DNA of 64,000 nucleotides from Firmicutes bacterium ADurb.Bin193 (GCA_002070105.1 MWCQ01000004.1:1-64000); one strand, 5' to 3'. Positions 6,464 to 15,371 are shown, counted from the first letter of the stretch. Numbers and translations: made by a program. Notes: a model not told the origin generated them from the sequence alone.

Positions 6464-8656
6464 CTAATTTCTCAAAAGCATCGCCGCATATTCCGTATCA
6501 AGGTTGGTCTTTTCGCGCATGGACACAACCGCATTGCAAAGCGAGGCTTTAATATCATTTTGATTATTCATAATTTCATCAACATTTTTTTTCATTCTTT
6601 CAAGGCTTGGGGATTCCACATTCTCCTTAAACTGCTGACCCAGATATGAGAGCATTGAATCAACCTTGGGGTCATACGAAAGCCCGAAAACAGGTATGCT
6701 GCCAACCGCACCGTATATGAGGAAATGAAGGCGCATGCCTATTACAAGCTTTGTTCTGCCTATAATCCCCAGAAGCTCATAAACGGAGTAGGAGCCCTGA
6801 AGAATCTTGCTTTCACACTTCATTTTTTTCGCAATTCGAAGATTAGCCTCCGTATCAACGCCCTGCTGCATGGGAATAAAAAGGGGCTTCATATTATATT
6901 TCTGGGATATATAGTCACAAAGCGCCGCAAGACTGTCCTCAAAATCGGGGGCGGATTTTTTCCACGGGCGGACACTTACCGCAAAATAGCTTTCGTTTTT
7001 GTCAAGCCCCTGCTTGTCGTAAATCCCGTCAATTATTTCGTCCCCCGCCTTTTCAAGCGAAAACGCAGGGTCGGTCGTTATATAAATCTTCGGCATAGTG
7101 ACATTAAGCGACTTAAGCTCGTCGTACGAGGCAGGCTCGCGAAGGGTGATAAGGTCAACTCCGTTAAGCACTCTCCCCGCAAGTTTTCTGTTGTTTTTGC
7201 TGCTTATGGGGCCTATCCCGCTTGCGTATACCATAACGCGCATTCCCAGCTTTTTCGCTGCACGGATAATAAACAGGTAGTAATAGAGGGATTTTGTGCT
7301 TGTTACATCCTGAACGAGGCTACCGCCTCCGCTTATCAAAAGCTTTGCGCGCCTCATATCCGCTAAAATTCTGAACAGATTAAACCTGTGAACGCTCCTG
7401 ACCCCGTAAAGTCTTTTTGTTTCGTCGGGCTTATGTGAAAGAACGGTTATGCTGATGCTCGGCTTAATTCTGCTAAGGTTATTTATCATTGCGTATAAAA
7501 GCGAGTCGTCGCCGGAGTTCTTATAGCCGTAATAGCCTGAAATTATAATATCGAGCGGTCTGGCGCAGTCAATTGAAAGAAGGTCGGCATACGCCGCTTC
7601 GCAGTCGTCCGCCATTCGCTTTTGCGAGTAAAGGTCGAGTATTACGCTTCTGTTATATCTGCCCATCTCTGCCCGCATTTGCGGGGTCATATCAAGTGCG
7701 GCGGTTAAATCCTTGTATAGAAACTCATCCGTCGGCATAGCAAGACCGCGACAGCAAAAATTCGTTTCAATACCGTCTTCAAGCTTGTCCTCATCAAAAA
7801 GTCCGATATACCCCTCGTTTCCCGCGATAATGATGGGCTTTGCCGCCGACATTGCCTCAAGCGCCGCCCTTGACACGCCGACAAAAACATCCGCCGTCGC
7901 CACAAATTTATTGATATCCGTCCTTGCGCCGACGGTTTTAATTACGCTTTTACCGAGCTTTGAATTACATCTTTTTGCCGCTTTGGAAAGCCTGTCAAAG
8001 TCGTCGCCGCCGCCGACTATCACAAGCTCAAAATTCGGGTACCTCTCATAAAGGCGGGGAGTAAGCCCGACAAGGCTGAAGGCAACCGCGCTTCTGTCGG
8101 CATCCATCCGGCTGACATATACAACCCTTGCCGAGGAAGTATCGGACCTGTCGGCGGGGGAAAACTTGTCGGTGTCTATGCCGTTTATGGTTACGGTTAT
8201 CTGGTTTTGGGGTATTTTATAATTTTTTATTAAATAGCTTTTTATATCATCGCTTACCGCAATCGTGCGCTCGCCCCAGTTGGTTATACGATTTAGAATT
8301 ATACCTGTTTTGAAAACCCAGTGAGCGGTTGTGATAAAACGGAATTTAAGACGGCGCCGGAGCAATCCGCAGATAAATGCGGGAATTCTCGCATGGGCGT
8401 GAACGATGTCAAAGCCTTCATCTTTAATAAGCTTTTTTAGCCCGATATATGATTTATACATGCTTTTAATCCGTCTGCTGTTAAGCGGAAGGCGGATATG
8501 TCGTATTCCCGCCTGCGAAAGCTCGTCCTCAAACACCCCGCCGTTGGATGCGACGGTAATCTCATGACCCCGCCGTGCAAGCTCCTTTGAGAGCTCTACC
8601 ACATGGGTTTCCGCGCCGCCGATGTCAAGAGCCATTAAGACCATAAGAATTTTCAA
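6464..8656 (-). CDS. GT4 glycosyltransferase fused to CsaB-type pyruvyl transferase
   Basis: A 730-residue two-domain enzyme. Residues 1-370 are a family 4 glycosyltransferase (GGAETHVVELSKEL near the start; VSRAALEAMSAAKPII near 265). Residues 375-710 match the polysaccharide pyruvyl transferase CsaB (SGYYGYKNSGDDSLLYAM; LISGGGSLVQD; GMRLHFLIYG near 660). CsaB puts pyruvate ketals on secondary wall polymers, the ligand of SLH domains; several SLH proteins are encoded in this window. The two functions are usually separate genes. The start is TTG 8656 after GGAGGCGG; no ATG preserves the first beta strand. The substrate of the GT4 half is unknown. Confidence 0.88.
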   Translation of the reverse strand: MKILMVLMALDIGGAETHVVELSKELARRGHEITVASNGGVFEDELSQAGIRHIRLPLNSRRIKSMYKSYIGLKKLIKDEGFDIVHAHARIPAFICGLLRRRLKFRFITTAHWVFKTGIILNRITNWGERTIAVSDDIKSYLIKNYKIPQNQITVTINGIDTDKFSPADRSDTSSARVVYVSRMDADRSAVAFSLVGLTPRLYERYPNFELVIVGGGDDFDRLSKAAKRCNSKLGKSVIKTVGARTDINKFVATADVFVGVSRAALEAMSAAKPIIIAGNEGYIGLFDEDKLEDGIETNFCCRGLAMPTDEFLYKDLTAALDMTPQMRAEMGRYNRSVILDLYSQKRMADDCEAAYADLLSIDCARPLDIIISGYYGYKNSGDDSLLYAMINNLSRIKPSISITVLSHKPDETKRLYGVRSVHRFNLFRILADMRRAKLLISGGGSLVQDVTSTKSLYYYLFIIRAAKKLGMRVMVYASGIGPISSKNNRKLAGRVLNGVDLITLREPASYDELKSLNVTMPKIYITTDPAFSLEKAGDEIIDGIYDKQGLDKNESYFAVSVRPWKKSAPDFEDSLAALCDYISQKYNMKPLFIPMQQGVDTEANLRIAKKMKCESKILQGSYSVYELLGIIGRTKLVIGMRLHFLIYGAVGSIPVFGLSYDPKVDSMLSYLGQQFKENVESPSLERMKKNVDEIMNNQNDIKASLCNAVVSMREKTNLDTEYAAMLLRN

Positions 8657-8696
8657 AAAATCCGCCTCCGATTCAAAAACCTATAACGCCTCGGTG

Positions 8697-8735
8697 AAAA
8701 AATGCGTTCGTGAAATCACTTCACACACGAACACC
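8697..8735 (-). terminator. terminator after degV
   Basis: On the minus strand GTTCGTG (8732-8726) pairs with CACGAAC (8712-8706), followed by GCATTTTTT. Confidence 0.75.
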
Positions 8736-8748
8736 TTATTAAAAACTT

Positions 8749-9612
8749 CTATGCGGTATCGTAAATTACTCCGATAAGCCCCTCGCCCATATGTACCCCT
8801 ATACAAGCTCCAAGCTGACTGATTGTAATCTCCTTCGGGGTTATGCCTTCCTCTACTATCTTTTTGAACTCCTCGGCATCATCTTGTGCGTTGGTGTGGA
8901 CAATCCATATCTCCGTTTCCTCAGGCTTGCCGGCTTTGCTTATCAATATTTCGGCCATTTTCTCCATTGCCCTGCGCTTGCCCCGTGCTTTGCCGAAGCT
9001 GTCTATAAGACCGTCCTTTATGGTCAGAAGCGGCTTGATTCCGAGCATCTCGCCGACATACGCCACGGTCGGCTTTATTCTGCCCCCGCGCTTAAGATGC
9101 ATAAGGTCATCAACAACCATAAGAACATCAATTTTTTTCCTGCGGTTTTCGTAATAGTTCATAACCGTCTTGTAATCCGCACCCTCATAAGCAAGCCTTG
9201 CCATTTCCTTCACCACAATGGCGTATCCGACGGAATACGAAAGGCTGTCGATTATGGTAATGTTCGAGGGCTTACCGAGCCTCTCCTCAATCTGCTCCTT
9301 AACAATCTTTGCAATGCCGTATGCGCCGCTTCCCTTTGAGGAGATGCTCACATATATCTGGTTTTCATAGGTATCAAGATTTTTTGTGAATTCAGCCTCA
9401 ATCGTTTCCACCGAAGGCATAACGGTTGTCGGCAGGCTTTTCGGATTATTCCTCATAATCTCAAAAAACTCGTCTGCGCCAAGCTCAACCCTGTCGAGAT
9501 AAGTCTTGTCGTCAATTACTATTCCCATCGGGAGCATTGATATGTTGTATTTCTCAAAATACTCATTCGGCAGGTCGCTTGCACTGTCAGTTATAATCTT
9601 AACCTTCTGCAC
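8749..9612 (-). CDS. DegV family fatty-acid-binding protein
   Basis: 287 residues; DegV/FakB fold that holds a fatty acid for a fatty-acid kinase (FakA). Signatures: KIITDSASDLP at the N-terminus, LPTTVMPS near 65, SSKGSGAYG near 90, and DDLMHLKRGGRI near 165. The start is GTG 9612, placed after AGAGGAGGG; it overlaps the trmL stop by 14 bases, so the two are translationally coupled. Whether it acts in phospholipid synthesis here cannot be told. Confidence 0.9.
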   Translation of the reverse strand: MQKVKIITDSASDLPNEYFEKYNISMLPMGIVIDDKTYLDRVELGADEFFEIMRNNPKSLPTTVMPSVETIEAEFTKNLDTYENQIYVSISSKGSGAYGIAKIVKEQIEERLGKPSNITIIDSLSYSVGYAIVVKEMARLAYEGADYKTVMNYYENRRKKIDVLMVVDDLMHLKRGGRIKPTVAYVGEMLGIKPLLTIKDGLIDSFGKARGKRRAMEKMAEILISKAGKPEETEIWIVHTNAQDDAEEFKKIVEEGITPKEITISQLGACIGVHMGEGLIGVIYDTA

Positions 9613-10087
9613 TTAAAAACCCTCCTCTTTTAAGTCCTGAAAAATCCTTTTGTCTATAATATTCATAAGCCGTTATTGCGACGGCGTTGGACAGGTTAAG
9701 GCTTCTCGCATCGTCCACCATCGGTATTCTTACGCATTTTTCGTAGTTTTCGCGCAAAAGCTTTTCGCTAAGCCCCTTCGTTTCCTTACCGAAAACAATG
9801 TATGCCTCATCGGGGTATGCTATATCGCTGTATATCCGCCCCGCCTTTGTAGTTAAAAAAAATAAGCTGTCATCCTTGTGAGCGTCAAAAAACGCATCAA
9901 GACAATCATAATATGTTATATCGACAAGCCACCAGTAATCAAGCCCTGCGCGTTTAAGCTTTGCATCGTCAACCTCAAAGCCCATGGGTTTAACAAGATG
10001 AAGCCTCGCACCCGTTGCCGCACAGGTTCTTGCGATATTACCCGTGTTTTGTGGGATTTCCGGCTCTACTAATACTATATTAAGCAT
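9599..10087 (-). CDS. trmL: tRNA (cytidine/uridine-34 2'-O)-methyltransferase
   Basis: SPOUT methyltransferase of 162 residues that methylates the wobble ribose of tRNA-Leu. It has the TrmL/YibK pattern: IVLVEPEIPQNTGNIARTC at the start, GLDYW near 50, FGKETKGLSE near 105 and a trefoil-knot region IPMVDDARSLNLSNAVAI near 125-142. It follows the yifB 3' end with about 40 bases between and overlaps degV downstream, giving the order yifB-trmL-degV in the uninterrupted chromosome. Confidence 0.92.
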   Translation of the reverse strand: MLNIVLVEPEIPQNTGNIARTCAATGARLHLVKPMGFEVDDAKLKRAGLDYWWLVDITYYDCLDAFFDAHKDDSLFFLTTKAGRIYSDIAYPDEAYIVFGKETKGLSEKLLRENYEKCVRIPMVDDARSLNLSNAVAITAYEYYRQKDFSGLKRGGFLSAEG

Positions 10088-10125
10088 ATCCCTGTGACAT
10101 TCCTTCCCTTTGCATGCTTGTTTAT

Positions 10126-10614
10126 TTATATCCGATACCTGCGGTCAAGGCTTCTGTACTGAATCGCCTCCGCAATGTGGCTTTGATTTATCGCTTCCTC
10201 CCCCGCAAGATCGGCTATCGTTCGCGCAACACGCAGTATCCTGTCATGCGCTCTTGCGGAAAGACCGAGGTTGTCAAACGCGGCCTTTAGAAGGCTTTTT
10301 TCCTCCGCACCCAGCGGGCAGTATTTCCTTATTTTTGATGACGAAAGGCGGGCGTTGGAGAATATGCCCTCGTCCTTGTATCTTTCCACCTGAATCCTGC
10401 GCGCCCTGTTAACCCTCGCCCTGATGACCTCGCTCGACTCAGAAGGCTCCGTTCTTTCCAAGTCTGCATACTCCACGGACGGAACCTCAATATGAATATC
10501 AATCCTGTCAAACAGGGGTCCGCTAATCTTACCCATATACTTTGAAATTTGAGGAGGAGTACAGGTGCACTCCCTCTTAGGGTCGCCGTAGTAACCGCAT
10601 CTGCATGAGTTCAT
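10126..10614 (-). pseudogene. yifB: C-terminal part of yifB (comM-like), cut off by the island
   Basis: The last 155 codons of a Mg-chelatase-like AAA+ ATPase: YYGDPKRECTCTPPQI, then SGPLFDRIDIHIEVPS (sensor region) and the C-terminal helices RAHDRILRVARTIADLAG. The N-terminal 354 codons lie at 53916-54976. Across the junction the reading NPCGCG|YYGDP restores the family motif and about 509 residues. In the present state this fragment begins with an ATG supplied by the island (MNSCRCG), which happens to resemble the lost MNPCGCG. YifB/ComM helps branch migration in DNA uptake; the function is presumably lost. Confidence 0.93.
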
Positions 10615-10669
10615 CTACAAAACCACAAACATCTTCTTCCCCTTTGTTTGCCTTGTTTTTATCACTCAT
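10577..10669 (-). CDS. 5' part of the att-spanning small gene
   Basis: ATG 10669 overlaps the recombinase stop by 8 bases and follows AGGAGGAG (10686-10679) by 9 bases. In the integrated state it runs 30 codons, MSDKNKANKGEEDVCGFVDE then LMQMR, and ends in six host-derived residues (LLRRP after the crossover) at TAA 10577. The first 25 codons are island DNA. In the circular form the frame would continue through CGG into GAACAAAAC and end at TAG 53814, giving 58 residues rich in Glu, Asn and Lys. No family recognised. Confidence 0.7.
   Translation of the reverse strand: MSDKNKANKGEEDVCGFVDELMQMRLLRRP
10595..10599. other. left attachment core of the island (attL)
   Basis: CCGCA here and at 53916-53920 is the only sequence shared by both junctions. 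Removing everything between restores an intact yifB frame. Large serine recombinases exchange at a 2-bp core within such a short identity, so the crossover must lie in these five bases. Confidence 0.88.
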
Positions 10670-12359
10670 CGACCACTACTCCTCCTACTTTTCTTATTGT
10701 TTTTTTAGTAAACTTAATATAAATATCTATATTTTCTTTATCAGTATAAACTACTCTTTTAATAAACTTTTGAAAGAACTCTCTTTTTTTCTCAAAGGAA
10801 ACAGAGTCAAATAATTTCCCATTCATAGTCTTAAAGATCTTTACAATTCTTTCTCTTTCGGCAAGTTCTGTATTCTCTTCAAGTTCTATTTCCACAGCAC
10901 TATTTGCTGCTGTTTTATTTCCCTTTTTCAGTTTTTCTATTTCTTTTATAAACATTTTCTGTGTTTCAAGATCTTCAGTAAGAGAAATACTTTTTACAAA
11001 GTTTTCAATTTTCTTATTATTAGCAGCAATAAGTTTATTTATTTCTTCAAGTCTCTCTGCTCTTTCTTGTTCTCTTGCTTTAAGATCTTCATGGATCTTC
11101 CTATCTAACTGAATTATGTAATCTATAACAAAAGATCCACTCAATTGTTCAAATACATATCTATCAACAATATCACAACTGACATTCTTTGAATTACAAA
11201 CACCACTGACCTTGGCATTATTACAATAATAATAGTAATATGTTCTCTTGCTGTCCCTTTCATCTTTTCTGCCATTCATTCTTCTTCCACAGGCACACAT
11301 TAAAAGACCACTTAAAAGATAAGGGGAAGAGATTCTCCTTGGTTCTGGTTTGTTGTTCAGTTTTAATTTCTTTTGAGCCTTAATGAAAGTATCAAGATCT
11401 ATGATAGGATCGAAGTCATGTTGTATTATTTCAAAATCAGAACTCCAAAAATCTTCTTCATTAAGATTTAAGATCTTAAAGTTATTACTGAACACCCACT
11501 TCTCAGGTGGGTTTTCTTTATGAGTGATATTCCCATTTCTTGACTTTGTTCTGTATCTTCTATTTGTACATGCTATACCAAACAGACTTGGGTTTTTTAA
11601 TACCCTTGTTATCTTGCTTGTATTCCATATAACTTCTGTTCCCAATTCATTTAAGAAAGGATCTTTTCTATATTTAGAAACATCATAATCAGTTCTACCA
11701 ACTATAATGTCATCCCGGCGGTTTAGATATTGTGTAATACCTCTTATGGAATAACCTTTATTTGTATATAGATCAAAAATCAATCTTACAACTTCTGCTT
11801 CTGTTTCATTTATAACAACATTCTTTCCATCCTTAGAATAGCCATAATTGGGGAGTCCACCATTAGTGTATCTGCCTCCCAATTTTGCTCTATTAATATT
11901 TGAATTAGAAATTATTCCGATTAATCTACTCCGCTCAAGGCTGGCAAAACTGGCAGTAATACTTAGTAGAAATGGACTAAGTTCAGGATCAGCAGTGTTG
12001 AGATAATCTTCTTTAACACTTAAAAAATCACATTCTAGGACTTCTTTTAGTCTTGACATATAAATGTTGGTATCTGATATAGACCTACTAAATCTGCTCA
12101 AATTATAGCACACAACAGCATCTACTTTTTCAAGTGTATCTTTTTTATCTTCTATGTATTTGAACATATCATTAAAGGCAGTTCTTTTTTCTGTTTCACT
12201 GCCTGACAAATCTAAGTCTGTAAAAACCTTTACAACTTTGTAGTTATGTCTTTTACAGAAGTTCTTTATTTCATTTTCTTGCATCTTATCTGAAAGTTTA
12301 TCTTCTAAAAGTTTACTCACTCTTACATAGGCAACAGCCCTCATTAGATCTTGTGCCAT
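10662..12359 (-). CDS. large serine recombinase (island integrase)
   Basis: 565 residues with the three parts of a large serine integrase: a catalytic resolvase domain (AVAYVRVSKLLEDK with the nucleophilic Ser near residue 16; CYNLSRFSRS near 88; SLERSRL near 140), a recombinase domain (GLPNYGYSKDGK), a zinc ribbon (LMCACGRRMNG and CNNAKVSGVCNSK), and a coiled coil of about 50 residues near 440-500. It lies 60 bases from attL and must be the enzyme that inserted the island into yifB. Codon use is AT-rich compared with the neighbouring host genes. Confidence 0.95.
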   Translation of the reverse strand: MAQDLMRAVAYVRVSKLLEDKLSDKMQENEIKNFCKRHNYKVVKVFTDLDLSGSETEKRTAFNDMFKYIEDKKDTLEKVDAVVCYNLSRFSRSISDTNIYMSRLKEVLECDFLSVKEDYLNTADPELSPFLLSITASFASLERSRLIGIISNSNINRAKLGGRYTNGGLPNYGYSKDGKNVVINETEAEVVRLIFDLYTNKGYSIRGITQYLNRRDDIIVGRTDYDVSKYRKDPFLNELGTEVIWNTSKITRVLKNPSLFGIACTNRRYRTKSRNGNITHKENPPEKWVFSNNFKILNLNEEDFWSSDFEIIQHDFDPIIDLDTFIKAQKKLKLNNKPEPRRISSPYLLSGLLMCACGRRMNGRKDERDSKRTYYYYYCNNAKVSGVCNSKNVSCDIVDRYVFEQLSGSFVIDYIIQLDRKIHEDLKAREQERAERLEEINKLIAANNKKIENFVKSISLTEDLETQKMFIKEIEKLKKGNKTAANSAVEIELEENTELAERERIVKIFKTMNGKLFDSVSFEKKREFFQKFIKRVVYTDKENIDIYIKFTKKTIRKVGGVVVDE

Positions 12360-12481
12360 GATTGATACCTCATTAGAACATTATTATTTTAATTGTATCA
12401 CAAAAAATTGGAAACTTCAATATCTAAGAAAAATAAAAAAAGATCTTAATGTAGGTTTACAATAGATGTGTTACATTCCGC

Positions 12482-12518
12482 AATAATTTGTTACGAGATA
12501 AACTCAAAACAAATTATT
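12482..12518. repeat. 11-bp inverted repeat before an IS fragment
   Basis: AATAATTTGTT (12482-12492) and AACAAATTATT (12508-12518) are perfect inverted repeats with a 15-base loop; with one mismatch they extend to 14 bp. They lie upstream of the IS transposase fragment and may belong to the insertion sequence end or its promoter. Confidence 0.5.
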
Positions 12519-12607
12519 ACGGTCAAAAAAAGAATAGCGAATAGAAACTTAATGTGTTAAAGTTGAGTCACCACAACAAAACTTGCACAGGAGGTTATCT
12601 ATCCGCT

Positions 12608-13186
12608 ATGAAAACAATAACACAAACTATGCTGTTTCGGCAATCCCTAATTAAATATTCTCAAAAATATGGTGTAACAAAAGCTGCGATCAAGTATAAA
12701 ACCAACAGGCAATACATCTATCGTTGGCAAAAGCGTTATGATGGTACTCTTAAGTCTCTTTCCGACCGTTCCCGCCGCCCGCACAGCCACCCAAATCAAC
12801 ATACTCCAGAGGAATTAAAGCTGATTGCTGACATGAGAAAGCACAACATGAATGCAGGACTGGTTGTCTTTTGGGTAAAGCTGATGCAGCGTGGGTATGC
12901 ACGTTCTGTTACAGGGCTTTACAGAATTTTGGTAAAGCAAGGACAGATGGCGGTTAAACCGCCTAATCCAAAATATATACCTAAACCTTATGAGAAAATG
13001 CTTTATCCGGGTCAAAGAGTTCAAATTGATGTTAAAGTTGTACCTACTGCTTGTATAGTTGGTGATGCACAAGGTCAAAAATTTTACCAATACACCGCCA
13101 TTGATGAATATTCAAGATTTCGTTATCTGGAAGCTTTTGAAGAACAGAGTTCTTACAGCTCTGCAGTATTTGTTGAACATCTTTAA
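12608..13186 (+). pseudogene. truncated IS481/IS3-like transposase
   Basis: An N-terminal helix-turn-helix (YGVTKAAIKYKTNRQYIYRW), then the start of an integrase core with two Asp (QIDVKVV and TAIDEYSRFRYLEAF), where a DDE transposase needs a further Glu. The frame ends at FVEHL within the catalytic core, so about the last third is missing. The right edge fuses abruptly, near 13183, to an oppositely oriented gene. The transposase is inactive. Confidence 0.8.
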
Positions 13187-13465
13187 AATCATAACATAAG
13201 TCTCTTGTATATTATCAGGTTTTTTATCATTATCAACAGAGTCAATATTTAACTTAAATCTAAAATCATTATCATTCATAAAAAAATGACCTCCTTTCAC
13301 TAATATAAAATTAGAGTGAAAGAATAGGTCAATTTTTTGATTAATTAATTCTTCATATACTTTCTTGTCACAATCATTTTTAGGTTCATTTAAAAACCTT
13401 TTCCAGTTATGCCCAAGATCAAATCTATATGCCGTACAGTTTTTTCTAATTTTATTATAATTCAT
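13183..13465 (-). pseudogene. unknown small gene cut by the IS fragment
   Basis: ATG 13465 follows GGAG by 9 bases. The product begins MNYNKIRKNCTAYRFDLGHN and is readable to about TYVMILK. Past 13183 the frame runs through the antisense of the transposase and ends only by chance at 13112, so the native C-terminus is lost. It is hydrophilic with no signal or membrane segment. No family recognised. Confidence 0.5.
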
Positions 13466-13551
13466 TTCAATAATCTCCAATCATTTTATTTTGTTCTGTA
13501 TCGAAACATACGTTATTTACAAACATATTGTTTGTTAGTAGAAGTATTACT

Positions 13552-13911
13552 TCAATCCACCTGGTTGTCCAGATACTTTAAGTTTAGTCCGAAATGCTCG
13601 GCGATTTCCTTTTCCAGTTTTCCTTCCTTAAAAAGCCGTTCTGCTCGTTTTCGTGCATTTGAGAAAGGGATATATTTAACTTTACAACTTATTATTTTGG
13701 CTTCCATTCCAGGGTATATATGGTCAAATTCACTGTAGATTTTTTGCTCTAAAACGTCTTTGCATTCACGCAATGTTTCATTTAGATTATCTCCGATAGG
13801 TTCTACAAAACCAATACCGCTTATTGTATCTTGCCACTTTTGGCCGTTTGAATAAGTTAACTGTACTTTAATTTCCCAGTCCATATATTTTTTAATATTA
13901 TTAGCTCTCAT
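13552..13911 (-). CDS. unknown protein downstream of RNA copy 1
   Basis: About 119 residues from ATG 13911; AGGAAG stands 10-11 bases before it. The open frame to 13962 overlaps the conserved RNA and is not expected to be coding. The product starts MRANNIKKYMDWEIKV and ends with a helical, basic part (NARKRAERLFKEGKLEKEIAEHFG) that looks like a small helix-turn-helix. No family recognised. The start codon lies only 18 bases beyond the last stem of RNA copy 1, so that RNA probably governs it. Confidence 0.6.
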   Translation of the reverse strand: MRANNIKKYMDWEIKVQLTYSNGQKWQDTISGIGFVEPIGDNLNETLRECKDVLEQKIYSEFDHIYPGMEAKIISCKVKYIPFSNARKRAERLFKEGKLEKEIAEHFGLNLKYLDNQVD

Positions 13912-13929
13912 TTTTATACTCGCTTCCTG

Positions 13930-14049
13930 CCCTTTGAGCACAGATACCGCCTTTGTGTACAAAGGGTCTTTTATTTTATTTTCGTATAATACGGGCGGTA
14001 AGGGTTAAATACTACTATTCGTGGTTATCCCTATAGAACACGGTTATAG
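13930..14049 (-). ncRNA. structured RNA element, copy 1
   Basis: Read on the minus strand. S1 (14049-14039 with 14023-14015; CACG/CGTG and ATAG/CTAT) and S2 (AGGG 14032-14029 with CCCT 14004-14001) cross to form an H-type pseudoknot. TACCGCC (14000-13994) then pairs with GGCGGTA (13951-13945), which sits in the loop of hairpin CCCTTTG/CAAAGGG (13966-13960 with 13936-13930; inner CACA/TGTG). S2 abuts S3 without a gap. The element ends just before the ribosome site of the next gene. No known family recognised. Confidence 0.75.
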
Positions 14050-14122
14050 CTGACTATTTGTGGTTAAGCGATAACTTTATAAAATTCATTGGCATAAAAC
14101 AAAGTAGTTTTAGATATTTATT

Positions 14123-15292
14123 TTAGGCTGCCTTTTGGTTTTGGGCCATTTCTATTTGATTTATCTCAGCCATAATTTTTTCAAATGCTTTTTCAAATGC
14201 GCCTATGCCCGAGAAAAAGTGTCCGAATTTTATATTTTCAAACAAATATGGCATTGCCTCAAATAAATTCTTCAAAACGGCATATACAACATTAACTGCA
14301 ATTGAATTGCCTGCCTGCTTATAGATTTGATTTTTACTTACAACCGCTGCAGCTTTCGCATAGTCTATATCGTCAAAACCCATAAACCGGAATGCTTCTT
14401 TTGGTGTAAGTCTTTTTATAAAGAATTTTTCTCCCGTTGGAGTTTGGTGAGTTTGCAATACCAATGTGCTGGCGTTCATTGCCCTCAATGTAGGAGAATA
14501 TTTAATTCCCACCGAATGATCTTGAAAACCGCTTTTGCATTTCATATAAAAAATATTTTTATCTGATCTTACAATATCCTCTGCGTCTCGTCTCAAAGCA
14601 GGCATTATATACGGTGAAATTGTAGGATCAATCAGAATGTTTTGGTCTGTATTTTCAAACAGCGCAGAACAATCTTCCAAAAGGTCATTTATAGTCTTAC
14701 CTTGGGAAATAGCCCCCGGGAACACAAAGTTATGGTTGTCAAGATCTTTTCTGATTGCCACCACAAGAACTCTTTCCCTGTTTTGCGGAATGCCATAATC
14801 TTTGGCATTCATAACTTTGTAATAAACATTGTATCCATAGTTCTCTATTTCGTTTGTGAACAAATCAAAGGTTTTCTTAAATGTTTTGCTGACAAGGTTT
14901 TTCACGTTTTCATAAAAGAACACTTCAGGCATTTTCTCTTGCAATATTTCTAACAAATGAACCAATAATGACGAGCGGGTTTTTTCTATATCTTCCGACC
15001 CGCATAGTGGGCATAATCTTCGTTTGGTGTAATCAACCGTCAGAGGATTGTATTCATTCCCACAGGATTTACAGCTCCATAAAGTGCCCTTCTTTTTGCC
15101 GCCGATACTAAAATCTTGGCAGGGACTTCCACCGGCAAGAAACGTAATATCGGGAAGATTTTCAGGATATATTTGGGTAATATCTCCCCAATTTTTATCC
15201 TCGGAAATATTATGAATTGCAGAATAAGATTTGATTGCGAATTTGTCTATTTCAGAATAACCTACAGTTTTAAAATTATAATTAGTACTCAT
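14123..15292 (-). CDS. circularly permuted cytosine-5 DNA methyltransferase
   Basis: 389 residues. The usual motif order is rotated: the protein starts at motif II (VGYSEIDKFAIKSY), then the catalytic GGSPCQDFS (Cys58), a zinc ribbon insertion (CKSC and CPLC), ENVKNL, QNRERV, the target-recognition stretch and motif X (KQAGNSIAVNVVYAVL). The SAM-binding motif I (HFFSGIGAFEKAFEK) is at the very C-terminus, near 359. All key residues are present, so it is probably active. The start is ATG 15292 after GAGGAGG; the ribosome site follows an 8-bp hairpin (CTCATAAA/TTTATGAG). It is paralogous to domain 3 of the 16275-18752 protein. RNA copy 2 lies upstream. Confidence 0.85.
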   Translation of the reverse strand: MSTNYNFKTVGYSEIDKFAIKSYSAIHNISEDKNWGDITQIYPENLPDITFLAGGSPCQDFSIGGKKKGTLWSCKSCGNEYNPLTVDYTKRRLCPLCGSEDIEKTRSSLLVHLLEILQEKMPEVFFYENVKNLVSKTFKKTFDLFTNEIENYGYNVYYKVMNAKDYGIPQNRERVLVVAIRKDLDNHNFVFPGAISQGKTINDLLEDCSALFENTDQNILIDPTISPYIMPALRRDAEDIVRSDKNIFYMKCKSGFQDHSVGIKYSPTLRAMNASTLVLQTHQTPTGEKFFIKRLTPKEAFRFMGFDDIDYAKAAAVVSKNQIYKQAGNSIAVNVVYAVLKNLFEAMPYLFENIKFGHFFSGIGAFEKAFEKIMAEINQIEMAQNQKAA

Positions 15293-15371
15293 TGGACATC
15301 CTCCTCATAAAATATTTATGAGAAAGACACGCGTGCCCTCAGGAAGCTGATCAGTTCTTCCCTATCTCTTG

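Noticed and set aside
13112-13183. C-terminal extension of the minus-strand gene at 13465
   Set aside because: It is antisense to the transposase fragment and arises from the fusion.
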